Positions 1-8,676 of a DNA stretch of 64,000 nt are shown here, piece after piece. Under the pieces are notes generated by a model. The model made no database searches. It was not told where the DNA came from and worked only from the letters and a program-made list of their open reading frames with translations. A program made the position numbers and the translations under genes. The stretch lies in NCBI GenBank assembly GCA_964479625.1, contig CAYZMS010000006.1:1-64000 (forward strand), read 5' to 3'. This DNA is from CAYZMS01 sp964479625. Lineage in GTDB: Bacteria; Bacteroidota; Bacteroidia; Chitinophagales; Saprospiraceae. Positions within the stretch are counted from its first letter, which is position 1. Every line of letters begins with the position of its first letter.

Positions 1-118
1 CGGTCAACTTTTTGACCGAAAGTTCGCTTTTTTTATTTTGATGCGTTTGCCCTAGTTCCCAAATCCTAGCCACATTAATTTTTAATAAATTTCGGTTTTG
101 GGAGAATTCGTAGAAAAG

Positions 119-568
119 CTACCGCCCCACTGCCTTGGCAGTAAAGGCGGCAGGCGTAGTAAAATGCTTATTTTTTACTCCTTCCAGAGGGAGATCCAAT
201 TGCCAGAATGAGCCCCGTCGTTGCAAGGGGAAGGTACCAAGGTGAATACGGGCTTCCCTAGAGACCCCCAGTCGTTGGCTTACCAGCAAGCTCAGGTAGG
301 GCGTGCTTTCGATAGAGATAGTGCCATCGTTTAACTGCTCCTCTTCCCAGGCACCTCCGGCTAGCAAATAACAACGGATTTCACCGGACTGTCGGTTCCA
401 TGAAAGGAACCCCCGCACATGTCGGTTGCTGAGTACCTTAGGCAATGCTTTTACTCGATTCGCAGCCAATACCCTGCAGATTCCCTGCCCATCACAACTA
501 CGGGAAGAGTTTCCAAAAATGATCTCTGCAGGAATGAACTGCGGATGGTTATTCTCCATTTTTTTCAT
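119..568 (-). CDS. Hypothetical protein, 149 aa, with an N-terminal paired-cysteine motif
   Basis: I do not recognise this protein. It has no signal peptide or membrane segment. The N-terminal part (about residues 11-33) carries the compact motif GNSSRSCDGQGICRV with two cysteines six residues apart, which could bind a metal or form a disulfide. The rest is a mixed, Leu-rich beta-like domain ending in a basic tail. It starts with ATG at 568 (MKKMENN). It is the last gene of a minus-strand group that also holds two tiny peptides and a TPR-like protein upstream, so it may belong with them functionally, but no operon is proven; a terminator lies between it and the more upstream peptide. Real-gene status rests on length, start and composition only. 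Confidence 0.6.
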   Translation of the reverse strand: MKKMENNHPQFIPAEIIFGNSSRSCDGQGICRVLAANRVKALPKVLSNRHVRGFLSWNRQSGEIRCYLLAGGAWEEEQLNDGTISIESTPYLSLLVSQRLGVSREARIHLGTFPLQRRGSFWQLDLPLEGVKNKHFTTPAAFTAKAVGR

Positions 569-680
569 AACTTTCTTACCTATTCTATTTCAGCATCATC
601 AAATGGGCCGAACCGGCAAATTGTGAAAACAATTTCCCATTCAATTTAACTCTACTACCCTTATCAGCGTAATTTGACCT

Positions 681-752
681 TTAGGCGGCCGGGCCGATCG
701 TATCAATTTCGATTACACGACTGACCTTATGGAAAGTGTTGAATTGGAACAT
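681..752 (-). CDS. Micro-ORF A, 23-aa peptide ending in IEIDTIGPAA
   Basis: An ATG at 750-752 opens a 23-codon frame that stops with TAA at 681-683; an in-frame stop lies five codons upstream, so the frame is closed on both sides. The N-terminus is aromatic/basic (MFQFNTFHK) and the C-terminus is VIEIDTIGPAA. The last ten residues align with a second micro-ORF at 1075-1152, with most base differences at silent third codon positions, which is what selection on a peptide leaves. It has no Sec signal and no recognised family. Inference: a secreted or processed signalling or modified peptide precursor. It sits about 110 bp upstream of the 149-aa gene, on the same strand. Confidence 0.45.
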   Translation of the reverse strand: MFQFNTFHKVSRVIEIDTIGPAA

Positions 753-1013
753 GGCTACTTGCGTTTAGGTACGGACCCAATGGTCACATAAAAATTTCTT
801 ACAATTCAAAAATAGTCCTAAACAGTAGCCGGAATGAAGACAGTGCCCTAGGGGTACGTCCCCTTGGCTTTCTACATCATCGCAATTAATTTATCTTTAA
901 ATAATTGCTTATCAATTATTTATAAAATCATCTTTTTACCCAGGGCGCAAAGATTAATTCAGGAATCAAAAAAACCGGCAGCTTGGAGGGCCTTGCTGAA
1001 AAAGAAAGGGAAT

Positions 1014-1047
1014 AAAAAAAGCCTGCAAACTTCCGCTTGCAGGCTTT
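1014..1047 (-). terminator. Intrinsic terminator downstream of micro-ORF B
   Basis: A perfect 8-bp GC-containing stem (1021-1028 with 1037-1044, extendable to 11 bp through A-T pairs at 1018-1020 and 1045-1047) with an 8-nt loop is followed, in the minus-strand direction, by seven T residues (1014-1020 read as complement). This is a textbook Rho-independent terminator for minus-strand transcripts. It lies 28 bp after the stop of the 25-codon micro-ORF and so argues that this short unit is transcribed and ended on its own. Confidence 0.85.
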
Positions 1048-1074
1048 GGAGAGGATACTTAAGATCACCCGAGG

Positions 1075-1152
1075 TCAAGCCATTGGTGCCGGCCCGGTCG
1101 TGTCGATTTCAATAATCCCCAAAATAGTTAGGTGTACTTGCTTTTCATGCAT
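1075..1152 (-). CDS. Micro-ORF B, 25-aa peptide containing IEIDTTGPAPMA
   Basis: ATG at 1150-1152, TGA at 1075-1077, with an in-frame TAG two codons before the start. The N-terminus is MHEKQVHLTILG and the C-terminus is IIEIDTTGPAPMA. Compared with micro-ORF A, the shared core V/I-IEIDT-I/T-GPA is kept although I, D, G and A codons differ at the third base. A strong terminator follows at once. The TPR-like gene ends 270 bp upstream on the same strand. Lengths of 20-25 codons and a conserved C-terminus are typical of pro-peptides for cell-cell signalling or of small modified-peptide precursors; neither is shown here. No modifying enzyme or transporter is adjacent. Confidence 0.5.
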   Translation of the reverse strand: MHEKQVHLTILGIIEIDTTGPAPMA

Positions 1153-1159
1153 GACCTAT

Positions 1160-1422
1160 TTTTTATAGTGTTTCAAATGTGAAGAATTTCCTTAATAGCA
1201 GAAGTCAGAATTGGTAAGTGAAAGGACATGGGTGATGATCTTTGGCCTTGAGCTGAAACAGCTTAGCCGTTTCGATCCCATCTTTGAACAAAAGTTCACC
1301 AATCCACCATCACTGCCGACTAAAGCCGGCGAACCACCTGGCTCCTTGTTGGATTTGGTCACGCGTAGACAGCCTTGTAAAAAATGATTTGGTATGTAGA
1401 ATGCCTGTAAAAAAGAAAATAC
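1160..1422. other. Intergenic stretch with decayed coding-like sequence
   Basis: This 260-bp gap has no gene with a valid start, yet three frames stay open for 30-60 codons. On the minus strand, roughly 1214-1310, a start-less frame reads GELLFKDGIETAKLFQ and ends in PFTYQF; it looks protein-like. A plus-strand frame ending at a TGA near 1388 also stays open. A small imperfect palindrome (GCCGAC...GCCGGC) lies near 1316-1331. The pattern fits the end of a dead gene or mobile element, but I cannot name it. Confidence 0.3.
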
Positions 1423-2958
1423 TTAGGTCCTGATCCTGGCTCTATCTTCCTGCCTGAGTCGGGGAAAGCGCCTAGGCAGAAGACTTTGCATAATTTCCCA
1501 TAGATCTTCGTAAGGTATCAATTCTATGTGTACCGTTTGTTCGGCATCCTCAAGAGGTGTATTTTGCAGTTTAGTCCAGTATTCCTGAGTCTTTCGAATA
1601 ACACCATCCTGATGGAATCCGGCAACTGGTATCTGGAGCAGCATTTTAATGAAATAATAAGAACGATAGGTATTTCCCTGCTGCAGGTGCCGGGTACAAT
1701 ACTTTTCAATGGCTTCCATTCGGTCGATCACCATACCGAATTGTTGCTTGGAAAGCATTACAGCGATCTGTACGATCAGAATGGTGATGTTGACCCCTTG
1801 CTTGTCCCTAGAATAGATCGGCAACTCATTGAGGAACTTACCCAGCCTGAAGTGGCTTTTTTGCTCCTGATTGATCAAACCATTCAACTGGAGCAAGTAA
1901 AAATAAGCCTCCATCACCCGCCAATATTCACGAACGTGCCCTTGTAGAAAGGAGAATCGCTTGTGTTCTTTTGCCTGCTCAAAAACATCATAGCCTTCCT
2001 GATAGGCACCACTACGCAGGCAAAGTAAAATGTACAACTCCTGGTATTTGAACCAGTTAAACGAACCTTCCTCCACCAGGTCGGCACAGCGAAGGGCAGC
2101 CTGCCGGCCTTTTTCGAAATCGCGTAATTGCAAGTAGCAAATGAATTGCTGATAGTGTGCCCCAAGTAGGGGAACTGCAGCTACATAGGGTTTGTCTTCG
2201 AAAAACCGGATCATTCGTTCACTCACCTGAAGTGCCCCCTGATAATCATTTACCGAAGTGTAGATTGACAACTCTATTAAAAAGGCATATAAATGCAATC
2301 GATAGCTATCGGATTTTTTCAGATGAGGCTCTAGCTGTCCATACAGTTGAATGGCCTGCTCTCGCTTTTCCGATTTAGCGGACTTCGAATTTACAAAGTC
2401 GAGCATGATCTGGGTGTAGTATTCCTCTGCCAGGTTCTCTGCTATAAAGGCTTCCTGATATCGATGATAAAGGGTGTTAAGTTCGTGGTATTTCTTTTCA
2501 TTGGCCAGGCGGGTCCCATAGTGCAATCGAAGAATGTGGCTGATATCCAGGCAAAGTTCTGTGAACTCATACTGTTGAGCCTGCTGAAACAACTTTTCGG
2601 TCAGTTCGATACCTGCATTGCGCGCATGTTTCCCCAACATGATCTTTGCGGCAGCCCAATACCGAAAGGATTCGTAATAGGCCCGTTGACGATCGGTGTA
2701 GGAAGCTTGTTTAACATCAATAAAAAAAAGGTGATTGTAAAGCCGTTCCTTAAGACTGGATTTCAATTTGCGGTAGGCAGAGGAGCGAGATTCCCCGTAG
2801 AAGTGTTCAGAAGCTTCTTCATCATTGTGAAACCGCCCGTCGAGGATGCCTTCGTATAATCGAAAGATCTTCGAATCGGATTCCGTTTCCTGCAATAGTT
2901 CTATTTTCCGCAGCTTGTTCTTATTGACAATCTGCGCCAATTCCTTTAAGTTCTGCAT
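1423..2958 (-). CDS. TPR-like helical-repeat protein, 511 aa
   Basis: An all-alpha protein without signal peptide or membrane segment. Residues 1-80 form a small N-terminal unit with FHNDEEASEHFYGESRSSAY and a following KLKSSLKERL helix, looking like a compact HTH-like or dimerisation domain. From about residue 100 on it consists of repeated helix pairs rich in Tyr, Leu, Ala and Glu with TPR-like spacing, up to an Arg-rich tail. Known TPR sensors of the RRNPP type (Rap, PlcR, NprR) have this build and sit next to genes for short peptides; here two paralogous micro-ORFs lie downstream on the same strand. That functional link is inference: no true DNA-binding HTH is certain, and the protein could equally be a scaffold. 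Start is ATG at 2958. Confidence 0.75.
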   Translation of the reverse strand: MQNLKELAQIVNKNKLRKIELLQETESDSKIFRLYEGILDGRFHNDEEASEHFYGESRSSAYRKLKSSLKERLYNHLFFIDVKQASYTDRQRAYYESFRYWAAAKIMLGKHARNAGIELTEKLFQQAQQYEFTELCLDISHILRLHYGTRLANEKKYHELNTLYHRYQEAFIAENLAEEYYTQIMLDFVNSKSAKSEKREQAIQLYGQLEPHLKKSDSYRLHLYAFLIELSIYTSVNDYQGALQVSERMIRFFEDKPYVAAVPLLGAHYQQFICYLQLRDFEKGRQAALRCADLVEEGSFNWFKYQELYILLCLRSGAYQEGYDVFEQAKEHKRFSFLQGHVREYWRVMEAYFYLLQLNGLINQEQKSHFRLGKFLNELPIYSRDKQGVNITILIVQIAVMLSKQQFGMVIDRMEAIEKYCTRHLQQGNTYRSYYFIKMLLQIPVAGFHQDGVIRKTQEYWTKLQNTPLEDAEQTVHIELIPYEDLWEIMQSLLPRRFPRLRQEDRARIRT

Positions 2959-3304
2959 TTACTACGACTTGTACGTGAAGCGTCTACTAATTCCAGGGTA
3001 ATGATCTTGATGGCCTTTCAAAAGAACAGCTCAATTACCACAGCTTAAAACTGTAGCCTGAACGTACAAAAATCGGTTGGGAAACTTGGGACAGACCCCT
3101 AAAGATGCAGAAAGGAGGGGTGCAGGTCTAGGGATGTCTTTCTTTCTTTTGGCTGCAAGATAGATAAATTCTGACGACTAGAAAAGCTTAGAAATGATTA
3201 AGCCCTGATTCAATAACCCTAAGCACCTAAAAATCAGCCACTTATTTTTTTGCGTTATGGTAAAAATTACCCTTGGATCGAACTACCGGCCCGGAAGAAA
3301 GCCC
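2959..3304. other. 346-bp intergenic region with no recognisable gene
   Basis: It lies between the SNF2 gene and the TPR-like gene, both on the minus strand, so it should hold the promoter of the TPR gene. I see AT-rich stretches but no convincing TTG-N19-TAnnTTTG pair, no hairpin with a T tract, and no micro-ORF with the IEIDT core. Confidence 0.4.
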
Positions 3305-6247
3305 TTATTCCAGTAAATACTCAATGTCCCCCCTGGAGAAAGCAGCTTTTCTGACATTATCAATAATATCTTCTGCCAGGCGGGATTTCCGATCCTGCAG
3401 TTTTAGGATCTTTTCTTCAATGCTATCCCGGGTAATGAATTTAACGGCGATCACGTTTTTTTCCTGACCGATGCGATGCGCCCTTGCGATGGCCTGTTGT
3501 TCGGTAGTGGGGTTCCACCAGGGGTCGAGGATGAAAACATAATCCGCAGCGGTTAAATTCAGACCTGACCCTCCTGATTTAATAGAGATCAAAAAAGATT
3601 GTACTTCCTGTTCTGTTTCAAACCGTTGGATCTGTCGTTGTCGTTCGACCAGAGCGGAACTGCCGGATAGCCAGGCGTAATCCAGCTGTCGTTTTTCGAA
3701 ATTCGTCCTGAATAACTCCAGGTATTGTACGAAGGAGCTGAAAAACAAGGCCTTGTGCTCCGATTTTCGAATTACCTCCCAATGTTCCAGAATGTCATTG
3801 AATTTGCCGCTATCCTTTTCGTAAGCCTCATTGACCAGGCTTGGATGGTTAACTAATTGACGCAATTTGGTAAGGGAACGCAGTACCTGCATGCGGTACT
3901 GGGGGTTTTGGGCATCGAAATGCTCCAGCAAAAAATTCCGGGCAGCTGATTTTTCCCGTTCGTACAACCGCTTTTGCTCTTTGGTCATTTCTGAATAAAA
4001 GACCTTGGTAGTGAGAGGAGGTAAATCGCTGGCGACTTCTTCTTTGGTCCTCCTGAGCAAATAAGGGGCTACCAGGGTCCGAAGGCGATCTTTTTTTTCC
4101 TCCACCTGGTGTTTTTCTATGGGGGTTATAAATTCCCTTTTAAAAAAGGAAAAACTGCCCAGCAGGTCCGGATTAATGAACTGCATTTGAGACCATAAGT
4201 CTGAAAGGGAGTTTTCGATAGGCGTACCACTCAGGGAGACTTTGTGTTTGCCCTGTAGGGTGTTGATAGCTTTAAAGACCTTGCTTTCCCGGTTCTTAAT
4301 CTGTTGACTTTCATCCAACACGATGTACTCAAACTCCATTTGGCCGAGCAGATCTACATCCCGGAGGGCCGTCTGGTAAGTCGTCAAGACCAGATCGAAG
4401 CGCTTAAGTAATTTGATATCCCGGTGTCGTTTTGGCCCAACATGTTTATACACTGTCATCGCCGGGGCGAATTTACGGACTTCACTTTCCCAGTTGAAGA
4501 CCAGGGAGGCCGGAAGAATGATCAATGCCTGTAAAGGTTGTAAAAAGGATTCATCTGCTCCAGCACTACCAAAAAGGTCCAGTTGGACATCCGTAAGGGG
4601 TGCTGTTTGAAGGGCCGCCTTCTGCTCCTTGGCATGCAGTAGCAAGGTGATGGTCTGCAGGGTTTTCCCTAATCCCATATCATCCGCCAGACAGGCACCC
4701 AGTTCGTTGCGGTATAATTGGACCAGCCACTTTACTCCATCCAGCTGATAAGGGCGTAGTGCAGCCTTCAGACCATTGGGAGTGGTAAACTCCACCTGAT
4801 CCAGGTCGGCAGATACCTGGCCCTCCCCTCTCAGGCCAAGTTCCTGCAGCAGGGTAAATTGATTTTTATTCAACCTGAGGTGGTCACTATCCCGTTTGGC
4901 AAATTGTACCAGGGGGCGGTAGCGGGCCATCCATTCCTGGAAAATTAAAAAATACCGGCCGTTGGGCAAAGGAAAGAAGCGGTTGTCCTCCCGGATGTAT
5001 TTAGCGATATCCAGAAAGGGAATATTGAATTCCCCGATCTTCACTTGCCCCATAATATCGAACCAATCGTTGGTCTGTTCAGAAGCCAGGTCCAGAACGG
5101 GAACATGCAGGTAAAGGGGCTGCTCTCCCGGACAGGGGGTAGCGACCTCAAAGCCGAGGTCTTCCAGGTGTATCCGGTATTCGATCAACCATTCCAGCAG
5201 GCGATACGGATGTTCTTCCTCCGGAAAAACCCAAAACCGATCGTTGCTTAGCTGTAACCCAAGTTGGTTGATCTTTTCGATGAAAACGGCTTCTTCGTCC
5301 TGTCTTCGCTGTATCTGTATGATCCGAACATCTTCTTCACCAAATTCAAGACGGGTCGAACGATTTTGCCGGGCGTACCAATCAAAGGTCATCTCGTGTG
5401 GGTATAACATTTTCGCCGTCAGCATCAAACCGCTCTCTTCGAAAGGTTGTGGAACAACCTCCAGACGACAACCCAGCAGTTGGTCGTGCTGAACCACTTC
5501 GAATCCTTCTGCTTCGATCTCCAGTTTGGAAGCTACTTTGACGATAAACTTCTGGAAGTAGGTTTTAACATTTGCCTCCGGGATAATGACCTCGTCGCGT
5601 TGTCGAAAGGGCTTGACCATGAACCCGTTCATGTGCTCGGCTCGATATAGAACATAGTCCACAAACAACCAGGCTCCCTCATTGGTGATGGGCACTACAT
5701 CCCGGTCCCGCACTTTCCAAGTCTTCCCATTTTCCTTGAGGTTGAGGCGATAGCGTACCCCACGGTCCATTCGTTCGAAAAACAATTGGACTTGAAGGGG
5801 GGCTTTGGCATGTTCCAATACGAAGTCCTTTACCAACACTTTGCGTTCCACATTCCAGGTCAGGGGGAAACCTCCTTCGTGAACGATCTCCAGCAATTCG
5901 TTTAAATGCCGATGGGCATACTTTTGAATAGCCTTAAGGCTTTCCCGATCTTTCAATAACACCTCCAGGGGGCGGAGTTTTCTACGGGGCGGGCTAAAAT
6001 TTTGTTCGAGCACCTTGGGCTGCAGGCGCTCGATCAAAGAAAAGGCACGGCGACGCTCATCCGTCAGTTCCAGGCCAAAATGCGTGATGGTATCTTCCAT
6101 GGCCCGCTGTTGGATATGGGCCAGGTACCCCTCCCGGTCGATAGAAACAACGTATGCGTTGGGCAGGAACAGATCTGGTCCTGCCTCTGCCAGGTTGTAA
6201 ACGATCTCAAAAATGCCGATATGTCCTTTTGCACTGGGATACTGCAT
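3305..6247 (-). CDS. SNF2/SWI2-family DEAD/DEAH-box helicase, 980 aa
   Basis: An ATP-driven DNA/protein-complex remodeller of the bacterial SNF2 (HepA/RapA-like) group. The N-terminal half (1-500) is a family-specific region; the ATPase lobe begins near residue 495 (LRPYQLDGVKWL), with Walker A DDMGLGKT near 527, the Walker B variant DESQQ near 645, SLSGTPIENSL after it, and the second RecA lobe ending in the motif VI segment QQAIARAHRIGQ near 925. Length and motif order are normal for the family. The gene ends MDNVRK-like with a DIEYLLE tail. It starts 8 bp after the SerA-like gene, so the two are probably co-transcribed. The cellular target cannot be read from sequence. Confidence 0.93.
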   Translation of the reverse strand: MQYPSAKGHIGIFEIVYNLAEAGPDLFLPNAYVVSIDREGYLAHIQQRAMEDTITHFGLELTDERRRAFSLIERLQPKVLEQNFSPPRRKLRPLEVLLKDRESLKAIQKYAHRHLNELLEIVHEGGFPLTWNVERKVLVKDFVLEHAKAPLQVQLFFERMDRGVRYRLNLKENGKTWKVRDRDVVPITNEGAWLFVDYVLYRAEHMNGFMVKPFRQRDEVIIPEANVKTYFQKFIVKVASKLEIEAEGFEVVQHDQLLGCRLEVVPQPFEESGLMLTAKMLYPHEMTFDWYARQNRSTRLEFGEEDVRIIQIQRRQDEEAVFIEKINQLGLQLSNDRFWVFPEEEHPYRLLEWLIEYRIHLEDLGFEVATPCPGEQPLYLHVPVLDLASEQTNDWFDIMGQVKIGEFNIPFLDIAKYIREDNRFFPLPNGRYFLIFQEWMARYRPLVQFAKRDSDHLRLNKNQFTLLQELGLRGEGQVSADLDQVEFTTPNGLKAALRPYQLDGVKWLVQLYRNELGACLADDMGLGKTLQTITLLLHAKEQKAALQTAPLTDVQLDLFGSAGADESFLQPLQALIILPASLVFNWESEVRKFAPAMTVYKHVGPKRHRDIKLLKRFDLVLTTYQTALRDVDLLGQMEFEYIVLDESQQIKNRESKVFKAINTLQGKHKVSLSGTPIENSLSDLWSQMQFINPDLLGSFSFFKREFITPIEKHQVEEKKDRLRTLVAPYLLRRTKEEVASDLPPLTTKVFYSEMTKEQKRLYEREKSAARNFLLEHFDAQNPQYRMQVLRSLTKLRQLVNHPSLVNEAYEKDSGKFNDILEHWEVIRKSEHKALFFSSFVQYLELFRTNFEKRQLDYAWLSGSSALVERQRQIQRFETEQEVQSFLISIKSGGSGLNLTAADYVFILDPWWNPTTEQQAIARAHRIGQEKNVIAVKFITRDSIEEKILKLQDRKSRLAEDIIDNVRKAAFSRGDIEYLLE

Positions 6248-6255
6248 GGGATCTG

Positions 6256-7197
6256 TTATAAATCTTCTATTTTTTGGGCCAGGACGCGAGCATGGCCTTC
6301 TTTTGATTCCCTGGACCAGCCGGCGATATGGGGGCTCAGTACCACATTCGCAGCTTCCCGCAAGTATTGGAAAGGCGCCGGCAAACTGGAAAGATCAAGC
6401 TTTGAAAAAGCCATTTCTTCGTATTCCAGAACATCCAGGGCAGCACCTGCAACCTTTCCTGTTTTCAAGTGCTGCACCAGCGCAGCCGTATCCAAAACCG
6501 TGCCTCTGGCCGTATTCAGCAAGTACAGGCTTTTTTGGAAATTGCGAATGAATTCATCGTTAACAAAATGATAATTCTCCGGGAGGAAGGGAATGTGAAG
6601 ACTGACAATATCCGCCTCTTCGAATAATCGCTCCAGGGAGGCTTCTTCAGCGTAGGCATCGCTAAATCCTTGTTTAAATTTGTCATAGGCCAGCACCCGG
6701 GCCTCAAACCCTTGCAGGCGTTGGGCGAAAGCCGTTCCCATATTGCCGTAGCCGATGATCCCTATGGTTTTGCCTTTGATCTCGACCCCCCGGTTGGGTT
6801 CCCGCAGCCACATTCCGGCCCGGATCTCCCGCTCCGCTTTTCCCAGCTTATTCAACAACATCAGGAGTAAACCGAGGGTGTGCTCCCCCACTGTATCGCG
6901 ACTTCCCTCTGGAGAGGTCAGCACCCGAACACCCCTGCGTGCTGCACACTCTAGGTCGATATGTTCTACGCCCACTCCCAACCGGGCAACAAATTTCAAC
7001 CTGCTGCCCGCCTGTAACAATTCCTCATCTACCTCTAAGCGCGATCGAATGACCAGGCCGTCATAGTTCGAAAGCACGGCTAAAATGGCCTCCCGGCTGC
7101 TTTGGTAATGAAAATCACACTGGAAACCCAGGTCGTTCAGGCGTTTTGCCAAAAAAGGGTGAGGTTCATCAACAAAAATGACATTCCCTTGCTTCAT
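6256..7197 (-). CDS. D-2-hydroxyacid dehydrogenase, phosphoglycerate-dehydrogenase-like
   Basis: An NAD-dependent oxidoreductase of the D-isomer-specific 2-hydroxyacid family. The Rossmann motif GIIGYGNMG is near residue 147-155, the catalytic Arg is in LLNTARGTVLD (near 232), a Glu follows in LDVLEYEE and the catalytic His is in LSPHIAGWS near 290. At 313 aa it is the short form without an ACT regulatory domain. It could be the serine-pathway enzyme SerA or another 2-ketoacid reductase; no serC or serB is next to it. The SNF2 helicase follows 8 bp downstream. Confidence 0.88.
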   Translation of the reverse strand: MKQGNVIFVDEPHPFLAKRLNDLGFQCDFHYQSSREAILAVLSNYDGLVIRSRLEVDEELLQAGSRLKFVARLGVGVEHIDLECAARRGVRVLTSPEGSRDTVGEHTLGLLLMLLNKLGKAEREIRAGMWLREPNRGVEIKGKTIGIIGYGNMGTAFAQRLQGFEARVLAYDKFKQGFSDAYAEEASLERLFEEADIVSLHIPFLPENYHFVNDEFIRNFQKSLYLLNTARGTVLDTAALVQHLKTGKVAGAALDVLEYEEMAFSKLDLSSLPAPFQYLREAANVVLSPHIAGWSRESKEGHARVLAQKIEDL

Positions 7198-7308
7198 TCC
7201 ATTTTGCTTAAAGGGCTAATATCCGAAGCAATGAGGGAAATTGCAAGCCAGACTAGAAGGGAAGAGGAATGAGAGATGAGGGGGCATTTATCTCCGCATC
7301 CCTTTTGA

Positions 7309-8397
7309 TCAAAACGGCTCCGTTCCAGGCAGTGGAGGAAGGTGCCCGGCAGAAACAAAGGCTGTTTTCCCATTCCCAGAGGAAAAGGATATTCCCACCG
7401 GCAGGCCGTTCAGGAAGGCCCTCAAATAGCGTCCAATGGCCTCAAACTCCACCAAAAAGCCATCATGCCCATAGGGGCTTTCAATTTCAATCAATCGAGC
7501 CTTAGTGATATGCTTTGCCAATAAGCGCTGCTCTGAAAGGGGAAAAAGCAGGTCTGTGGTGATGCCGAAAATGAGGGTTCTGGCCTGAATTTGTCTTAAG
7601 GCATTATCCACGCCTCCACGACCGCGCCCCAGGTGATGACTGTCCATGGCTTTACTCAATATTAAATAACTGTAGAGGTCGAAGCGCCCCCAAAGCTTCT
7701 CTCCCTGGTACCGCTGATAGGAAGCGGCCCGATAGTTGCCGATTTTGGCGGGATCCGATTCTCCTTGTGTGGCCTGATAAGTGTTGTAATGCCGATAAGA
7801 AAGCATTCCAATAGCCCTGGCGGCTTCCAGGCCCGCTTTTCCATTACCGGAGGCCAGGGCACCCTCAATGGCCATGCGCTGGGCCTCATTGAAGGCGACT
7901 CCCCAAGGGGAATGCTGGGCATTCGATGCCAAAATGACCAGATGTTCGAACAGGCCCGCTTCCATTACCGCCCACTCCAGGGCTTGTTGTCCTCCCATGG
8001 ATCCCCCGATCACCAGGTGAATACGCTCGATCTGGAGGTGCCGGCGTAGTTCAATATGTGCCCGGACTATATCCCGAACGGTCACCTCTGGAAAGGTATC
8101 CTTGTAGAACCTCCCGCTTTGGGGGTTCAGGCTGCAGGGCCCCGAACTACCGTAACAGCTTCCCAGCATGTTCGCACACACAATGAAATACCGCTCTGGG
8201 TCCAACACCTTACCAGGCCCCACCAGGCCGGCCCACCAGTCGGAGGCTTCGGCATTACCGGTAAAGGCATGGCAGATCCAAACGACGTTATCCGCCTGAC
8301 TATTTAGTTGGCCATAGGTATTAAACCCGATCAATAACTCTGGTAACACTTGCCCGTTCTCGAGCTGGAAAGGTCTTTGAAGCAGTAATTGTTGCAA
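7309..8397 (-). CDS. metX: Homoserine O-acetyltransferase
   Basis: Alpha/beta-hydrolase that transfers an acyl group from acyl-CoA to homoserine, the first committed step of methionine synthesis. The nucleophile elbow GGSMGGQQALEWA is near residue 130, the Asp/His part of the triad is in the C-terminal segment (TTDLLFPL and GHDGFLVE near 285-315), and the N-terminal FQLENGQVLPE resembles other MetX proteins. The last 25 residues are an unconserved tail. Acetyl versus succinyl specificity cannot be settled by eye. The gene is divergent from the OsmC gene and metZ, which supplies the next enzyme. I saw no SAM riboswitch in the 279-bp divergent region. Confidence 0.9.
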   Translation of the reverse strand: MQQLLLQRPFQLENGQVLPELLIGFNTYGQLNSQADNVVWICHAFTGNAEASDWWAGLVGPGKVLDPERYFIVCANMLGSCYGSSGPCSLNPQSGRFYKDTFPEVTVRDIVRAHIELRRHLQIERIHLVIGGSMGGQQALEWAVMEAGLFEHLVILASNAQHSPWGVAFNEAQRMAIEGALASGNGKAGLEAARAIGMLSYRHYNTYQATQGESDPAKIGNYRAASYQRYQGEKLWGRFDLYSYLILSKAMDSHHLGRGRGGVDNALRQIQARTLIFGITTDLLFPLSEQRLLAKHITKARLIEIESPYGHDGFLVEFEAIGRYLRAFLNGLPVGISFSSGNGKTAFVSAGHLPPLPGTEPF

Positions 8398-8676
8398 GGT
8401 GCTAAAGGATTTTATATTCCAAAATAACTTTGGCGGGAATTGGCACCTTTTCGGCTTGCGCAGGTTGCCAGAGGTTCAAAGAGCCCGTTCTCTCCCCTCT
8501 TCTTTATAAAACCATTTTGAAGATGCAAAGACTCGCTTGTCTTTGTTTTTTCTGTCAAATGTATACCTGGCTTGAAAGAGCCTTAAAAGTAGGTCGCTTT
8601 GACCAAAAAGTCAAGGGCAACTTTTGCAGCTAGGCTTTTTTATCTTTTTTTGCAGCAAATAAAAAATTCAACTACC

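Noticed and set aside
864..1115. 83-aa plus-strand frame
   Set aside because: It runs through the terminator of micro-ORF B and has no protein-like features.
1528..2859. Long plus-strand reading frames (139 aa, 73 aa, 170 aa)
   Set aside because: They are antisense shadows of the TPR gene, with no motifs or conserved starts.
3240..3330. Third micro-peptide: plus-strand frame with DRTTGPE resembling DTTGPA
   Set aside because: It overlaps the end of the SNF2 gene on the opposite strand, has no closed short frame and no terminator; the match is probably chance.
8398..8676. SAM riboswitch between metX and the OsmC gene
   Set aside because: I could not fold a known SAM-I or SAM-II pattern; the region has only T-rich promoter-like elements.
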